NCBI GenBank assembly: GCA_942491735.1
Contig: CALOCN010000001.1
Location: forward strand, 682,001 to 746,000
Source: CALOCN01 sp942491735
Lineage (GTDB): Bacteria > Eisenbacteria > RBG-16-71-46 > JABDJR01
DNA length: 64,000 bases
Direction of reading: 5' to 3'
Numbering within the stretch: position 1 is the first letter of the stretch; each line of letters starts with the position of its first letter. Shown one piece after another: positions 33,778-42,597 of the stretch. Made by a program: the position numbers and the translations under genes. The notes beneath the pieces are model-generated. The model did no database searches and had not been told where the DNA came from. It saw nothing but the letters and a program-made list of their open reading frames with translations.

Positions 33778-36094
33778 GCGGGAGCGCGGTCTGCGTCTCC
33801 AATCCAGGCTCATGGGCGCCCTCGTCGCCCTGGTTGCCGCGGTCATCACCCTGGTCATCCTGGTGGTCGATTTCCGGCAGCGCGACGTCATGCTCACCCT
33901 TCACGAGGAGCGCGGGTTCGCGGTGGCCCACAGCCTTTCCGCGGCGGCGTCCAACGCGCTGCTTTCCTACAACTATGTTGCTCTCCAGCAGCTCACCGAA
34001 CGTGCGGTGAACAAGGACGGCGTGGGCTACGTGATCATCCTGGACAAGGAAGGCAAGGTGGCCGGCTCCAGTCGCCACCCGGAGCGACAGGGGGTCCAGC
34101 TCGTGGATCCGGCCCAGCTGGCCGCGTCCGGGGCCACCGTCCTGCGTGCCAAGTCGGTGGAGATGGGGTCGCGTCCGGGCCTGGAGATCTCGGTGCCGGT
34201 CTACGTGGAAGGCTCTCCCCAGGCCTGGGGCCTGGTACGGGTCGGGATCGGTCTGGAATCGATGTACACCGAACTCACCCGAACCCGTCTCTGGGTGCTG
34301 GGAATGGGCGTGGTGGTTCTCCTGTTGGCTGCTCTCGCCGCGCGATTGTTGGCACGGCGCATCACCGGTCCGCTCAATCGTCTGGTGGAGGCGACCACCG
34401 AGTTGGCCCGCGGCAACTTCGACCACCGGGTCAACCTGCGGACCGGCGACGAGATCGAGGATCTCTCCCGCAAGTTCGACGGGATGGGTCGGGAGATTCG
34501 TGTCCGCCAGCTGCAGGTGGAACGGACCAACGAACAGCTTGCCTCACTCAACAGCAGCCTCGAGGACAAGGTCAACGAACGGACCCGGGCGCTCCAGGAG
34601 GCGGAGCAGAAGTACCGCATCCTGTTCGAGCAGTCCCCCAACCCGATCTGTATCGTCCAGGACGATCGGCTTGTCTTCTTCAACCGCGCGTTCCACGAAA
34701 CGTTCGGGTACGAGCCCGCGGAGCTGGAAGCCGAGGGTTTCCAGCTTGTCCATCTCATGGATCCCGAGCATCGTGACCGGGTCAGCCGGTTCCGTCCCGG
34801 ATCCAACGGGACGGCAAGCGCCGGCGGTTTCGAACTCCTGGCCCGTCACAAGGCCGGCAACCAGATCATTCTCGACGTGCGATCCAGTGTGGTCGCGTAC
34901 GAGGGCCGGCCGGCCCTGGAAGCGATCCTGGTCGACGTCACCGAACGCCGCCGTCTCCACGAGACGGTGGTGGCCACCGAACGACTGCGCGCCCTGGGCG
35001 AGATGGCAAGCGGTGTGGCGCACGATTTCAACAACGTGCTGGGGGCGATCCTGGCCCGGGCCCAGTTCCTCCAGCCCCAGGCGTCGGATCCCGAGGTCGT
35101 GCGCGGTCTGCGCATCATCGAGAAGGCGGCCCAGGACGGCGGTGAAGCGGTCAAGCGGATCCAGGAGTTCTCCCGGGTGCGAACCGACCGCGACTTCGAA
35201 CGGGTTGCCCTCAACTCCGTTCTCGAGGACGTGATCGAGATGACGCGTCCCCAGTGGGGCGACGATGCCACGCGGCTCGGCAAACAGATCCAGGTGATAC
35301 GGGAGTTCAAGGAAGTTCCCCCGGTGGCCGGCAACGTCTCGGAGCTCCGGGAGGTGTTCATGAACCTCCTCCTCAACGCCATTCACGCCATCGGCACCAG
35401 CGGAACGATCCGGGTCGAGACCGACCTCGACGATGACCGGGTGGTGGTGCGGGTCAGCGACAGCGGAATCGGGATGTCCCAGGATGTGCAGCGTCAGCTG
35501 TTCGACCCCTTCTTTACCACCAAGGGCGAGGGGGGCAACGGCCTTGGTATGAGCATCGTCTACGGCATCGTGCAGCGCCACGACGGGGAGATCACGGTCC
35601 GGAGCCAGGAGAACGAGGGGACGGAATTCCGCATCCACCTTCCCGCCGTCGTCGCCAACGCGGACTCCAACCCTTCCGAATCCATCACCCAGGTCGTCGA
35701 GCTTGCCCCGCGGGCGTCGGGATCCATCCTCGTCGTGGACGACGAGGAGGACATCCGGAGCCTGGTCGCCGACATCCTGGCCGATACCGGCTACGTGGTG
35801 AGCCAGGCGCCGGACGGGGAAGTGGCCCTGGAAATGCTGGCGAACGGCTCCTTCGACCTCATCGTGACCGACCTCGGGATGCCCGGCATCACCGGGTGGG
35901 AGGTCGCGGCCCGGGCGCGGGAGATCATGCCCACCGTTCCGGTGCTCCTGCTCACCGGATGGGGGGCCACCCTCACCGAGGAAGAGCTCGAGGAACGCCA
36001 GATCGACCGGGCGCTCAAGAAGCCGTTCGACATGCGGGAACTCCAGCTCGCGGTGCAGAGCCTGCTCAGCGGTCGACTCAAGCGGAGCGCCTGA
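33764..36094 (+). CDS. Hybrid sensor histidine kinase (HAMP-PAS-HisKA-HATPase-REC)
   Basis: 776 residues. The first membrane helix is at about 17-38 and the second at about 175-195, enclosing a periplasmic sensor with YVIILDKEGKVAGSSRHPE as in single-Cache domains. HAMP follows (RRITGPLNRLVEATTELARG), then a coiled coil, a PAS domain (about 280-400), the dimerisation helix with GVAHDFNNVLGAI (His420), an ATPase domain (NLLLNAIHAIGTSG, GNGLGMSIVYGIV) and a C-terminal receiver (ILVVDDEEDIRSLV, phosphorylated Asp703 in TDLGMPG). It is translationally coupled to the binding lipoprotein, which probably delivers the signal. The output regulator is not clear; a regulator gene lies convergently downstream. 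Confidence 0.92.
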   Translation: MLRFKRERGLRLQSRLMGALVALVAAVITLVILVVDFRQRDVMLTLHEERGFAVAHSLSAAASNALLSYNYVALQQLTERAVNKDGVGYVIILDKEGKVAGSSRHPERQGVQLVDPAQLAASGATVLRAKSVEMGSRPGLEISVPVYVEGSPQAWGLVRVGIGLESMYTELTRTRLWVLGMGVVVLLLAALAARLLARRITGPLNRLVEATTELARGNFDHRVNLRTGDEIEDLSRKFDGMGREIRVRQLQVERTNEQLASLNSSLEDKVNERTRALQEAEQKYRILFEQSPNPICIVQDDRLVFFNRAFHETFGYEPAELEAEGFQLVHLMDPEHRDRVSRFRPGSNGTASAGGFELLARHKAGNQIILDVRSSVVAYEGRPALEAILVDVTERRRLHETVVATERLRALGEMASGVAHDFNNVLGAILARAQFLQPQASDPEVVRGLRIIEKAAQDGGEAVKRIQEFSRVRTDRDFERVALNSVLEDVIEMTRPQWGDDATRLGKQIQVIREFKEVPPVAGNVSELREVFMNLLLNAIHAIGTSGTIRVETDLDDDRVVVRVSDSGIGMSQDVQRQLFDPFFTTKGEGGNGLGMSIVYGIVQRHDGEITVRSQENEGTEFRIHLPAVVANADSNPSESITQVVELAPRASGSILVVDDEEDIRSLVADILADTGYVVSQAPDGEVALEMLANGSFDLIVTDLGMPGITGWEVAARAREIMPTVPVLLLTGWGATLTEEELEERQIDRALKKPFDMRELQLAVQSLLSGRLKRSA

Positions 36095-36100
36095 TTCCGG

Positions 36101-36829
36101 CTACTCCTCCTCGATGACGAACTTGTAGCCCACCTTGTGCACGGTCCGGATATAGCGGTTGCGCTCGCGACTGCCCTCGAGCTTGCGTCGCAGGTTGGCG
36201 ATGTGGGTATCCACGGTGCGGCTCGACGGCATCTCTTCCGCTTCGCGCCCCCAGACCTCCTCCAGGAGACGTTCGCGGGTAATGGTCTGCCCGCGGTTCT
36301 GGATGAACAGCTGCAGGACCTCGAACTCCTTGAACGAGAGCTGGACCTCGCGTCCCTTCTTGCGGCACTCGCGCTTGGCCAGATCCACTTCCACATCGCC
36401 GAAGGTGAACGTGTTGGGCGTGCCCTCCTCGGGCTGGGCCCGGCGCAGCACCGCATTCACCCGGGCCAGGAGCTCGCGGATGGAGAACGGCTTGGTCACG
36501 TAGTCGTCCGCCCCGAGTCCGAACCCGTGAACCTTGTCGGATTCCAGTCCCTTGGCCGTGATGAGGATGACCGGCACCCGGGGGTCGTCCTTGCGGATGG
36601 CCTCCAGGACGTCGAACCCGCTTTGCTCGGGCAGCATCACATCGAGGAGCACCAGGTCCGGGCGTTCCCGGCGCCAGGCGCTGAGTCCATCCGGGCCGGT
36701 TGCCGCGGTGGTCACCGCGAAGCCCTCGTACTGGAGATTGTGTTCCAGCCCGAGGAGCATTTCCGGCTCGTCCTCGACCACCAGGACCCGGGTCGTGGCC
36801 GGGCGATTGCTCTCGACAGCGTTGGTCAT
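36101..36829 (-). CDS. OmpR/PhoB-family response regulator
   Basis: 242 residues. The receiver domain has VLVVEDEPEMLLGLEHNL, the phosphorylation site LLDVMLPEQSG (Asp63) and VILITAKGLESDKVHGFGLG. The winged-helix DNA-binding domain covers about 140-240 and ends VDTHIANLRRKLE, YIRTVHKVGYKF. Its ATG overlaps the stop of the upstream kinase gene (ATGA), so it is the cognate partner of that kinase. It converges with the hybrid kinase gene 6 bases away. Confidence 0.93.
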   Translation of the reverse strand: MTNAVESNRPATTRVLVVEDEPEMLLGLEHNLQYEGFAVTTAATGPDGLSAWRRERPDLVLLDVMLPEQSGFDVLEAIRKDDPRVPVILITAKGLESDKVHGFGLGADDYVTKPFSIRELLARVNAVLRRAQPEEGTPNTFTFGDVEVDLAKRECRKKGREVQLSFKEFEVLQLFIQNRGQTITRERLLEEVWGREAEEMPSSRTVDTHIANLRRKLEGSRERNRYIRTVHKVGYKFVIEEE

Positions 36830-38460
36830 GCGGTCTCTCCTTGGTCCGTTTCCGTGGACCCGTTCCGGTCGAGGGGGAGGTGGATGACGAACCGGCTTCC
36901 CGATCCAGGGCGGCTCACCACTTCCACGCGTCCGCCGTGCGCTTCCACGATGTGGTGCACCAGCGACAGTCCCAGACCCGATCCCTTCACGTTGTGAACC
37001 AGACCCCGCTCTACTCTATAGAATTTCTCGAAGATCCGCTCGTGCTCCCCGGCGGCGATCCCCACCCCTCGGTCCTCCACGAAAACAAGGGCCTCGGAGC
37101 CCTTCCGCTCCACGCCCACCCGGAGGAAGCGTTGCTCCTTGGAGTACTTGATGGCGTTGTCCATCAGGTTGAGGATGGCCTGGGTCATGGCGTCCCGATC
37201 GATCCGGACATCGTCCACCCCGTCCTCGATGAGCGTCTCCACCTTGAATCCGTCGCGTACCAGCTGGTACTCGTAGGCCTTGAGCGTTCCCCGCACCAGC
37301 TCGGAAAGATCATCCCGCGCCATGTTGTAGGTCTTGCGGTCCTGGTCGATGCGACCCACCTCCAGGATGTTGTTGATGAGATTGGTCAGCCGCTCGCTCT
37401 CCGCGTGGATGATGCCGAGGAACTCCTTTTCCCGTTCGGGCGTTCCGGCCCGGCCCAGCATGAGGGTCTCCGAATAGAGCCGGATGAGGGCCAGGGGGGT
37501 CTTGAGCTCGTGGGAGACGTTGCTGACCAGGGTGCTCTTGAGCTCGGAGAGCTCCACCGTGCGCAGGATGAACCTCAGGGTCAGCGCCATGGCCAGCACG
37601 ATGACGAAGAACATGGAGGCGACCACGGCCAGGTTGGTGACCACGATCCCCCGCACCCACCGATCGAAGCGGTCGTCGCTGAGGCGCACCCCGACCGAGT
37701 AGAAGGGGAGGACGCGGTCGAAGGCCCGGCGGGACTCGAACGCGTTGTCGGTGGCGGACCCGGTGGCGTAGAACACCGAGTCCGCCTCGTCGATGAGCGC
37801 GACCTCGGTCTCCAGATCGAGGAAGGTACCCTGGAAGACCTGGTCGTTGGCCGAGAGCTGGCGCCCCAGACCCCGTTGCAGGAAGGCGGAGTCCCCCTTG
37901 AGACCCTCCAGGTTCCAGATGAACCCGGAGGCGCCCAGCAACTCCCCGCCGGCCGAGTGCACGGTGAAGAAGGTGACCTGGGTCGGGGGGAGGGAGTCCG
38001 GAGCGGTGAGATGCAGCACGCCGCTGGGGAACTCCTGATAGCGGTTGAGCGAAGCGAGAATGGGTCGCTCGATCCAGTCCGGAAGCGGGCGGTTGGGTTC
38101 GGCCACCATGGGGTCGGGTTGGGAGTAGAAGCTCAGCCCCACCGGGCTCACGAAGAACCCGAAGCGGTACAGGGCGGAGCTGTCGAGGATGTCGTTGAGA
38201 TAGGAGACGATCTCGTTGGGGGTCTCCGGAGGCTCCAGGCGGGCCCCGACCATGGTCACCTGCTCCGATTCCCACACCGCATCCTCGACCGCGGAGGCGG
38301 CAATACGGGAGATGTAGCTGGCGTACTCCACCCGGATGCCCCGGGCCACCTCGGTGAAGTCGTAGACCAGCTTGATCCCCATCAGGGTCAGGGCGAGGGC
38401 GGGCACGATCAGGCCGGCCGAGACCATGATGAGCAGGGTGCGATTGCGGGGTCGAGCCAT
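36826..38460 (-). CDS. Membrane sensor histidine kinase
   Basis: 544 residues from ATG 38460. Two membrane helices (about 8-30 and 255-280) flank a periplasmic sensor of about 225 residues that I do not recognise. The dimerisation box is STLVSNVSHELKTPLALIR (His near residue 317). The ATPase domain has NLMDNAIKYSKE, FVEDRGVGIAAGEHERIFEKF and GSGLGLSLVHHIVEAHGGRV. It phosphorylates the coupled OmpR-type regulator downstream. The start shares one base with the stop of the preceding gene (TGATG). This makes a three-gene operon with that small exported protein first. Confidence 0.92.
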   Translation of the reverse strand: MARPRNRTLLIMVSAGLIVPALALTLMGIKLVYDFTEVARGIRVEYASYISRIAASAVEDAVWESEQVTMVGARLEPPETPNEIVSYLNDILDSSALYRFGFFVSPVGLSFYSQPDPMVAEPNRPLPDWIERPILASLNRYQEFPSGVLHLTAPDSLPPTQVTFFTVHSAGGELLGASGFIWNLEGLKGDSAFLQRGLGRQLSANDQVFQGTFLDLETEVALIDEADSVFYATGSATDNAFESRRAFDRVLPFYSVGVRLSDDRFDRWVRGIVVTNLAVVASMFFVIVLAMALTLRFILRTVELSELKSTLVSNVSHELKTPLALIRLYSETLMLGRAGTPEREKEFLGIIHAESERLTNLINNILEVGRIDQDRKTYNMARDDLSELVRGTLKAYEYQLVRDGFKVETLIEDGVDDVRIDRDAMTQAILNLMDNAIKYSKEQRFLRVGVERKGSEALVFVEDRGVGIAAGEHERIFEKFYRVERGLVHNVKGSGLGLSLVHHIVEAHGGRVEVVSRPGSGSRFVIHLPLDRNGSTETDQGETA

Positions 38461-38930
38461 CAGAACTTCACCGGCTGTGCCAGTTGAACCGAGCGCTTGG
38501 CGTCCTGGTGGACGATCTTGACCGTGGTCCGGGTGGGGGAGGTCAGGATCACGAAGAACCCGTGCACGCTGGGGGAGATCTCCACCGTGAGATCCGGGTC
38601 GACCTGGGTCAGGTTGTGCCCGCACGCCCCTCCCAGCCGGGCCGCGAGGGCCGGGTCCTCCCCGCACCGCAGCAGCAGCTCGGCCCGTTCGTAGGCGAGC
38701 TGGATCAGGGGTTCGATCACCGCCGGCCGCTCGCCATAGTGGAGGTAGACCACGCCGTTGGGCAGCTTGCCGATCTCCTGGCGGGCCTCCAGGACGATCC
38801 CCTCGTACTGGGACCAGAGGTCGCAGACCGGGCAACCGGGCACGACAGGGCGCAGGGGAGGGCGATTCTGCGCCTGGGCCAGGGGGCCGAGGGCCAGGAA
38901 CCCGATCAGGATGAGGACGGTCTTATACAT
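38460..38930 (-). CDS. Small exported protein with CxxC motif, first gene of a two-component operon
   Basis: 156 residues from ATG 38930. The signal peptide is TVLILIGFLALGPLAQAQ. The mature part begins with a thioredoxin-like CPVCDLW near residue 35 and a conserved-looking helix (PAVIEPLIQLAYERAELLLR), then GACGHNLTQVDPDLTVEIS and a strand-rich end. No family is recognised. The stop overlaps the kinase start (TGATG), so it is co-translated with the two-component system and may be its periplasmic accessory or ligand sensor. That role is inferred from position. Confidence 0.7.
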   Translation of the reverse strand: MYKTVLILIGFLALGPLAQAQNRPPLRPVVPGCPVCDLWSQYEGIVLEARQEIGKLPNGVVYLHYGERPAVIEPLIQLAYERAELLLRCGEDPALAARLGGACGHNLTQVDPDLTVEISPSVHGFFVILTSPTRTTVKIVHQDAKRSVQLAQPVKF

Positions 38931-39079
38931 AGGATCTCCCGGGAGGGCAGTTCCATGGATCCCTCCCAACCGTCATAATGGTACGTCGGAGCGGCCCGGT
39001 TGGGGTCATTCCATTCAAATCCCCGGAAACGAGCGCCGATGACACCATGGAGGCGTTCGCCTTTCGAGGGGGAATCGAT

Positions 39080-40846
39080 ATGTACGAATCATATTTCGGG
39101 TTGGGCCAGAATCCGTTCAGCCCCACCCCCACGCCGGAATTCATCTACGAGAGCCAGGAGTACCGCGAAGCCCTGGCCCATTTCCGGTATGCCATCGACA
39201 ACCGCGAGGCGTTCCTCCTCCTCACCGGCGAGGTGGGGACCGGCAAGACCACGGCCGTGCAGTCGCTCCGCCGGGATCTGCCCCCGCACGCACCGGTCGC
39301 GGTGGTCACGCACACCACCCTCGAACCGCACGAACTCCTGGAAGAGATTGCCCTTCGTTTCGGGCTGGAACCCATCCATGGTGAGAGCAAGCCGGCTCTC
39401 ATGCATCGCATGGAGACCTTTCTCAGGGACCGGCATCGGGGGGGCAACCCGGCGTTGTTGATCCTCGACGAGGCCCACCTGTTGCACTCGCGGTTGCTGG
39501 AGGAAGTCCGTCTTCTGTCCAACCTCGAAGGCGAGGACGGCAAACTGCTGCAGATCTGCCTGGTGGGGCAGCCCGAGCTGGAGTCGCATCTGCAACAGCC
39601 CGAGATGCGACAGATCCGCCAGCGGATCAGCGTCCGCTACGCGATTCGACCCTTGAGCCAGGCCGAGACCCGGGAGTACATCCTGCATCGGCTCTCCGCG
39701 GCCGGGGCGGTCAACGCGGCTTCGCTGTTCAGCGGTGAAGCGGCGACGGCGGTCTACCAGTTGACCCAGGGCATTCCGCGCGAGATCAACGTCCTGGCCG
39801 GCCAGGCCCTCCTCAACGCATTCCTCGACGACTCCCGTCGGGTGGAGCGGGCGCACGCGATCTCGGCCAAGTCGGACTACGGTTTCGAGGGCATCGTCTC
39901 CGGGCCCAGCTATTCCCAGGCGGCGGAACCCTCCCGGCCCAAACCCGCCCCCCCCGTACCGCAGAAGCTTCCGACCGGTCCCCGCCCCGTGGAACCCCAG
40001 CGCCCCACCGCCCGGCGCAGCGCGCCCCCGGACGAGGGCGAGGCCCAGGTCAGCGCGGCCGGCGGTCCTTCGGGACCGGTCCGGCGACCCATTCCGCTTC
40101 CGCCCCGATCGTTGCGACCGGTGCCCCCCGCACCCCGGGCCGAACCGGACCCCACCCCGGGGAGGGAGCAGGTCAGTCTCAGCGCCGGGCCCGGCTCCCG
40201 GGGCAGCGCGACCTACACCGCTTCCGACCAGGGAGGCGGTGGACCTTCCCGGATGGCGTCGATCCTGATCGCGGGGGCGGTCATCGTGGTGCTGGCGCTG
40301 CTGGCCATGCAGCAGTGGGACAACCTGGGAGCGCTGGTCCGCGGAACCGGCTCCACCCCGGCCGGGGACACGACCGCCGAACCCCAGCCGCTCCAGGATG
40401 GACAGGGTGCCGCCGACCCTCCGCAGACCGGCGGTTCCCCGAATGCTGCCGGCGCAACCGGCGAGGCAACCCCACCCGTCGAGACGGCCCAGGCGACGCC
40501 TGTCGCGGCCGTACCCCCTCCTTCCGTGGTTCGGGAGCCCGCTGTCTCCCCCCCCTCGGGTGCCCCCACCACCGGCGGGTCCCTGGCCATCCAGGTCGCC
40601 TCCTTTCGCACCCGCGAACGGGCGGAAGTGGTCCTCAAGGAGGTCACGGAGCGGACGGGATTGCCGGGGGTGATCGAGAGTTCCGAGGTCAACGGGGAGG
40701 AGTGGCAGCGCATCCTGCTGGGGTCGTTCACCAGCCCGGAGGAGGCCGAGACGGCGGCCGAGCCGCTCATCCGTGCCCGCATCATCCGCAGCGTCGTGGT
40801 GCGTTCCATCCCGGAGGCGTTCCGCTCGGTCCTGAGCCGTCCCTGA
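39080..40846 (+). CDS. ExeA/GspA-like AAA ATPase with C-terminal SPOR domain
   Basis: 588 residues from ATG 39080, with GAGGGGGA upstream. The N-terminus YFGLGQNPFSPTPTPEF is the ExeA signature. Walker A is GEVGTGKTT (50-58) and Walker B is LLILDEAHLL, followed by QICLVGQPELESHLQ and the sensor region. A proline-rich linker of about 110 residues precedes one membrane helix (near 390-412). After a second low-complexity stretch, a SPOR peptidoglycan-binding domain (about 505-575) is seen (LAIQVASFRTRERAEVVLKE, LLGSFTSPEEAETA). The ATPase is cytoplasmic and the SPOR domain periplasmic. ExeA-type proteins help assemble secretion complexes through the wall; no secretin gene is nearby. Confidence 0.88.
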   Translation: MYESYFGLGQNPFSPTPTPEFIYESQEYREALAHFRYAIDNREAFLLLTGEVGTGKTTAVQSLRRDLPPHAPVAVVTHTTLEPHELLEEIALRFGLEPIHGESKPALMHRMETFLRDRHRGGNPALLILDEAHLLHSRLLEEVRLLSNLEGEDGKLLQICLVGQPELESHLQQPEMRQIRQRISVRYAIRPLSQAETREYILHRLSAAGAVNAASLFSGEAATAVYQLTQGIPREINVLAGQALLNAFLDDSRRVERAHAISAKSDYGFEGIVSGPSYSQAAEPSRPKPAPPVPQKLPTGPRPVEPQRPTARRSAPPDEGEAQVSAAGGPSGPVRRPIPLPPRSLRPVPPAPRAEPDPTPGREQVSLSAGPGSRGSATYTASDQGGGGPSRMASILIAGAVIVVLALLAMQQWDNLGALVRGTGSTPAGDTTAEPQPLQDGQGAADPPQTGGSPNAAGATGEATPPVETAQATPVAAVPPPSVVREPAVSPPSGAPTTGGSLAIQVASFRTRERAEVVLKEVTERTGLPGVIESSEVNGEEWQRILLGSFTSPEEAETAAEPLIRARIIRSVVVRSIPEAFRSVLSRP

Positions 40847-40882
40847 CCCCCGGCCCCGATACGCGATTTCGCAAGGGTCGTG

Positions 40883-40911
40883 TTGACACGCGTCCACGCG
40901 GCCGCTTAACT
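40883..40911 (+). promoter_or_regulatory. Consensus promoter of a leaderless transcript
   Basis: TTGACA (40883-40888), a 17-base spacer and TTAACT (40906-40911) end 7 bases before the ATG at 40919. Transcription would start at or within a base of the start codon, and there is no Shine-Dalgarno sequence. This supports ATG 40919 over GTG 40913. Confidence 0.65.
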
Positions 40912-40918
40912 CGTGCGC

Positions 40919-41977
40919 ATGTCTTCCAAAACCCTGGCTGCCGTGGCACTTTCGGTCTTCCTGACCGGGGCCGCTGGGCTGGCCCACGCCGATCCCACCG
41001 AGACCCCTTCCCTGGCTCTCGACGCCGAAACCCGCCTGGCCCATGTGCGGCAACTCACCTTTGGGGGGGAGAATGCCGAGGCCTACTTCTCTCCGAACGG
41101 GACCCAACTGGTCTTCCAGTCCACCCGGGATCCGTTCGAATGCGACCAGATCTTCCGGATGGACCTGAACGGGGAAAACGTGACCCGGGTCAGCACCGGG
41201 AAGGGACGCACCACCTGTGCGTACTTCCACCCGGATGGGAAGTCCATTCTCTACTCGTCCACCCATCTGGGCGACGAAGCCTGTCCGCCGCGCCCCGACT
41301 ACAGCCAAGGCTACGTCTGGCCCATCTATCCGGAGTTCGACGTGTTCCTGAGCCGGGGGGAATCCCTGCTTCAGCTTACCAGGACGGAGGGGTACGACGC
41401 GGAGGCCACGGTGAGCCCCCAGGGTGACCGGATCGTGTTCACGTCCACGCGGGACGGGGATATCGACATCTACTCGATGGCTCTCGACGGGTCGGATGTG
41501 AAACGACTCACCGACAGGGTGGGTTATGAGGGTGGCCCCTTCTTCTCGCCCGACGGGACCGAGATCGTCTTCCGGGCGTCGTACCCGGAAACCGAAGAGG
41601 CGACCGCGGACTACCAGCGGCTCCTGGGCCAGAACCTCATTCGTCCCGGTATCCTGAACCTCTACATCATGGACGCCGACGGTTCGAATCAACGGCTGGT
41701 CCTCGCCAACGACGCGGCGAACTTCGCTCCCTACTTCACCCCGGACGGTGGGTCGATCATCTTCAGCTCGAACCTCCACAATCCCGAGGGGCGCAACTTC
41801 GACCTGTTCCTGGTGCGGCGCGACGGCACCGGACTGGAACAGGTGACCCACCACGAGGCGTTCGACGGATTCCCCATGTTCTCCCCGGATGGAACCAAAC
41901 TGGTATGGGCCTCCAATCGCAACAACACGTCCCCGCGCGATACGAACGTCTTCATTGCGGACTGGGTGTCCCGGTGA
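40919..41977 (+). CDS. TolB-like beta-propeller (PD40 repeats) exported protein
   Basis: 352 residues from ATG 40919. A signal peptide ends GLAHA. About six PD40-type blades follow, for example EAYFSPNGTQLVFQSTRD, CAYFHPDGKSILYSSTH, EATVSPQGDRIVFTSTRDGD and FPMFSPDGTKLVWASNRN. This is the TolB/WD40-like propeller, periplasmic, probably a protein-interaction module; it lacks the TolB N-terminal domain and no tol-pal genes are near. It is the first gene of an operon with a TPR lipoprotein and a SelW-like selenoprotein, joined by GTGA and ATGA overlaps. Confidence 0.85.
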   Translation: MSSKTLAAVALSVFLTGAAGLAHADPTETPSLALDAETRLAHVRQLTFGGENAEAYFSPNGTQLVFQSTRDPFECDQIFRMDLNGENVTRVSTGKGRTTCAYFHPDGKSILYSSTHLGDEACPPRPDYSQGYVWPIYPEFDVFLSRGESLLQLTRTEGYDAEATVSPQGDRIVFTSTRDGDIDIYSMALDGSDVKRLTDRVGYEGGPFFSPDGTEIVFRASYPETEEATADYQRLLGQNLIRPGILNLYIMDADGSNQRLVLANDAANFAPYFTPDGGSIIFSSNLHNPEGRNFDLFLVRRDGTGLEQVTHHEAFDGFPMFSPDGTKLVWASNRNNTSPRDTNVFIADWVSR

Positions 41978-42597
41978 GCGCGCTCCCGCGGATCCTCACC
42001 GTCGGCGCCCTCGTGTTCCTGCTGGGCTGTGGTGGCGGCAAGCTCGACGATGGGCAGAAGAACGCCAGGACGGCCGCGCTTCCCGATGGTCATCCCCCGG
42101 TGTCCGGTCAGACGCCGCCGATGATGGGGGCGGACGACGGACCCACAGATGACCACGAACTCCCGATCAAGCTCGCCGGGCTCAACAGCGTGGAGGAGTT
42201 GGCGAAGGGACGGGCGGCCACGCAGAATGCGGAAGCGGCCGATCTCTACGAACAGGGTTTCCGGCTCACCTTCACGTCGGACCGCGGAAAGCGGGACTAC
42301 GCAGCCTCGGAGACGTTGCTTCTCCGGGCGCTGGAGCTGGACCCCGAGTTTCCCCACGCCTACCGGGCGTTGGGCTACGCCCAGTTCAACCAGGGTTTCA
42401 ACGTGCCGGCCGCCATGGAGAACTACCAGAAGGCGGTGGGGCTGGACCCCGACTATGGCGAGGTCCACTACGCCCTGGCGTTTCTCTACGTGACGTCGGA
42501 CCTGGAGTCGGGCGCCGGGCACTTTCGTCGTGCCATGGAACTGGGCGTGCCGGACGAACGGGATCTGAGGACACGCTTCTACCCGGAGGAAGAATGA
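41974..42597 (+). CDS. TPR lipoprotein
   Basis: 207 residues from GTG 41974, which overlaps the stop of the propeller gene (GTGA). The lipoprotein signal is ILTVGALVFLLGC with lipobox LLGC. After a disordered linker, residues from about 75 form TPR units (ADLYEQGFRLTF, ASETLLLRALELDPEFPHAY, NYQKAVGLDPDYGEVHYALA). It is probably an envelope scaffold working with the propeller protein encoded upstream. Its TGA overlaps the ATG of the selenoprotein gene. Confidence 0.82.
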   Translation: MSALPRILTVGALVFLLGCGGGKLDDGQKNARTAALPDGHPPVSGQTPPMMGADDGPTDDHELPIKLAGLNSVEELAKGRAATQNAEAADLYEQGFRLTFTSDRGKRDYAASETLLLRALELDPEFPHAYRALGYAQFNQGFNVPAAMENYQKAVGLDPDYGEVHYALAFLYVTSDLESGAGHFRRAMELGVPDERDLRTRFYPEEE

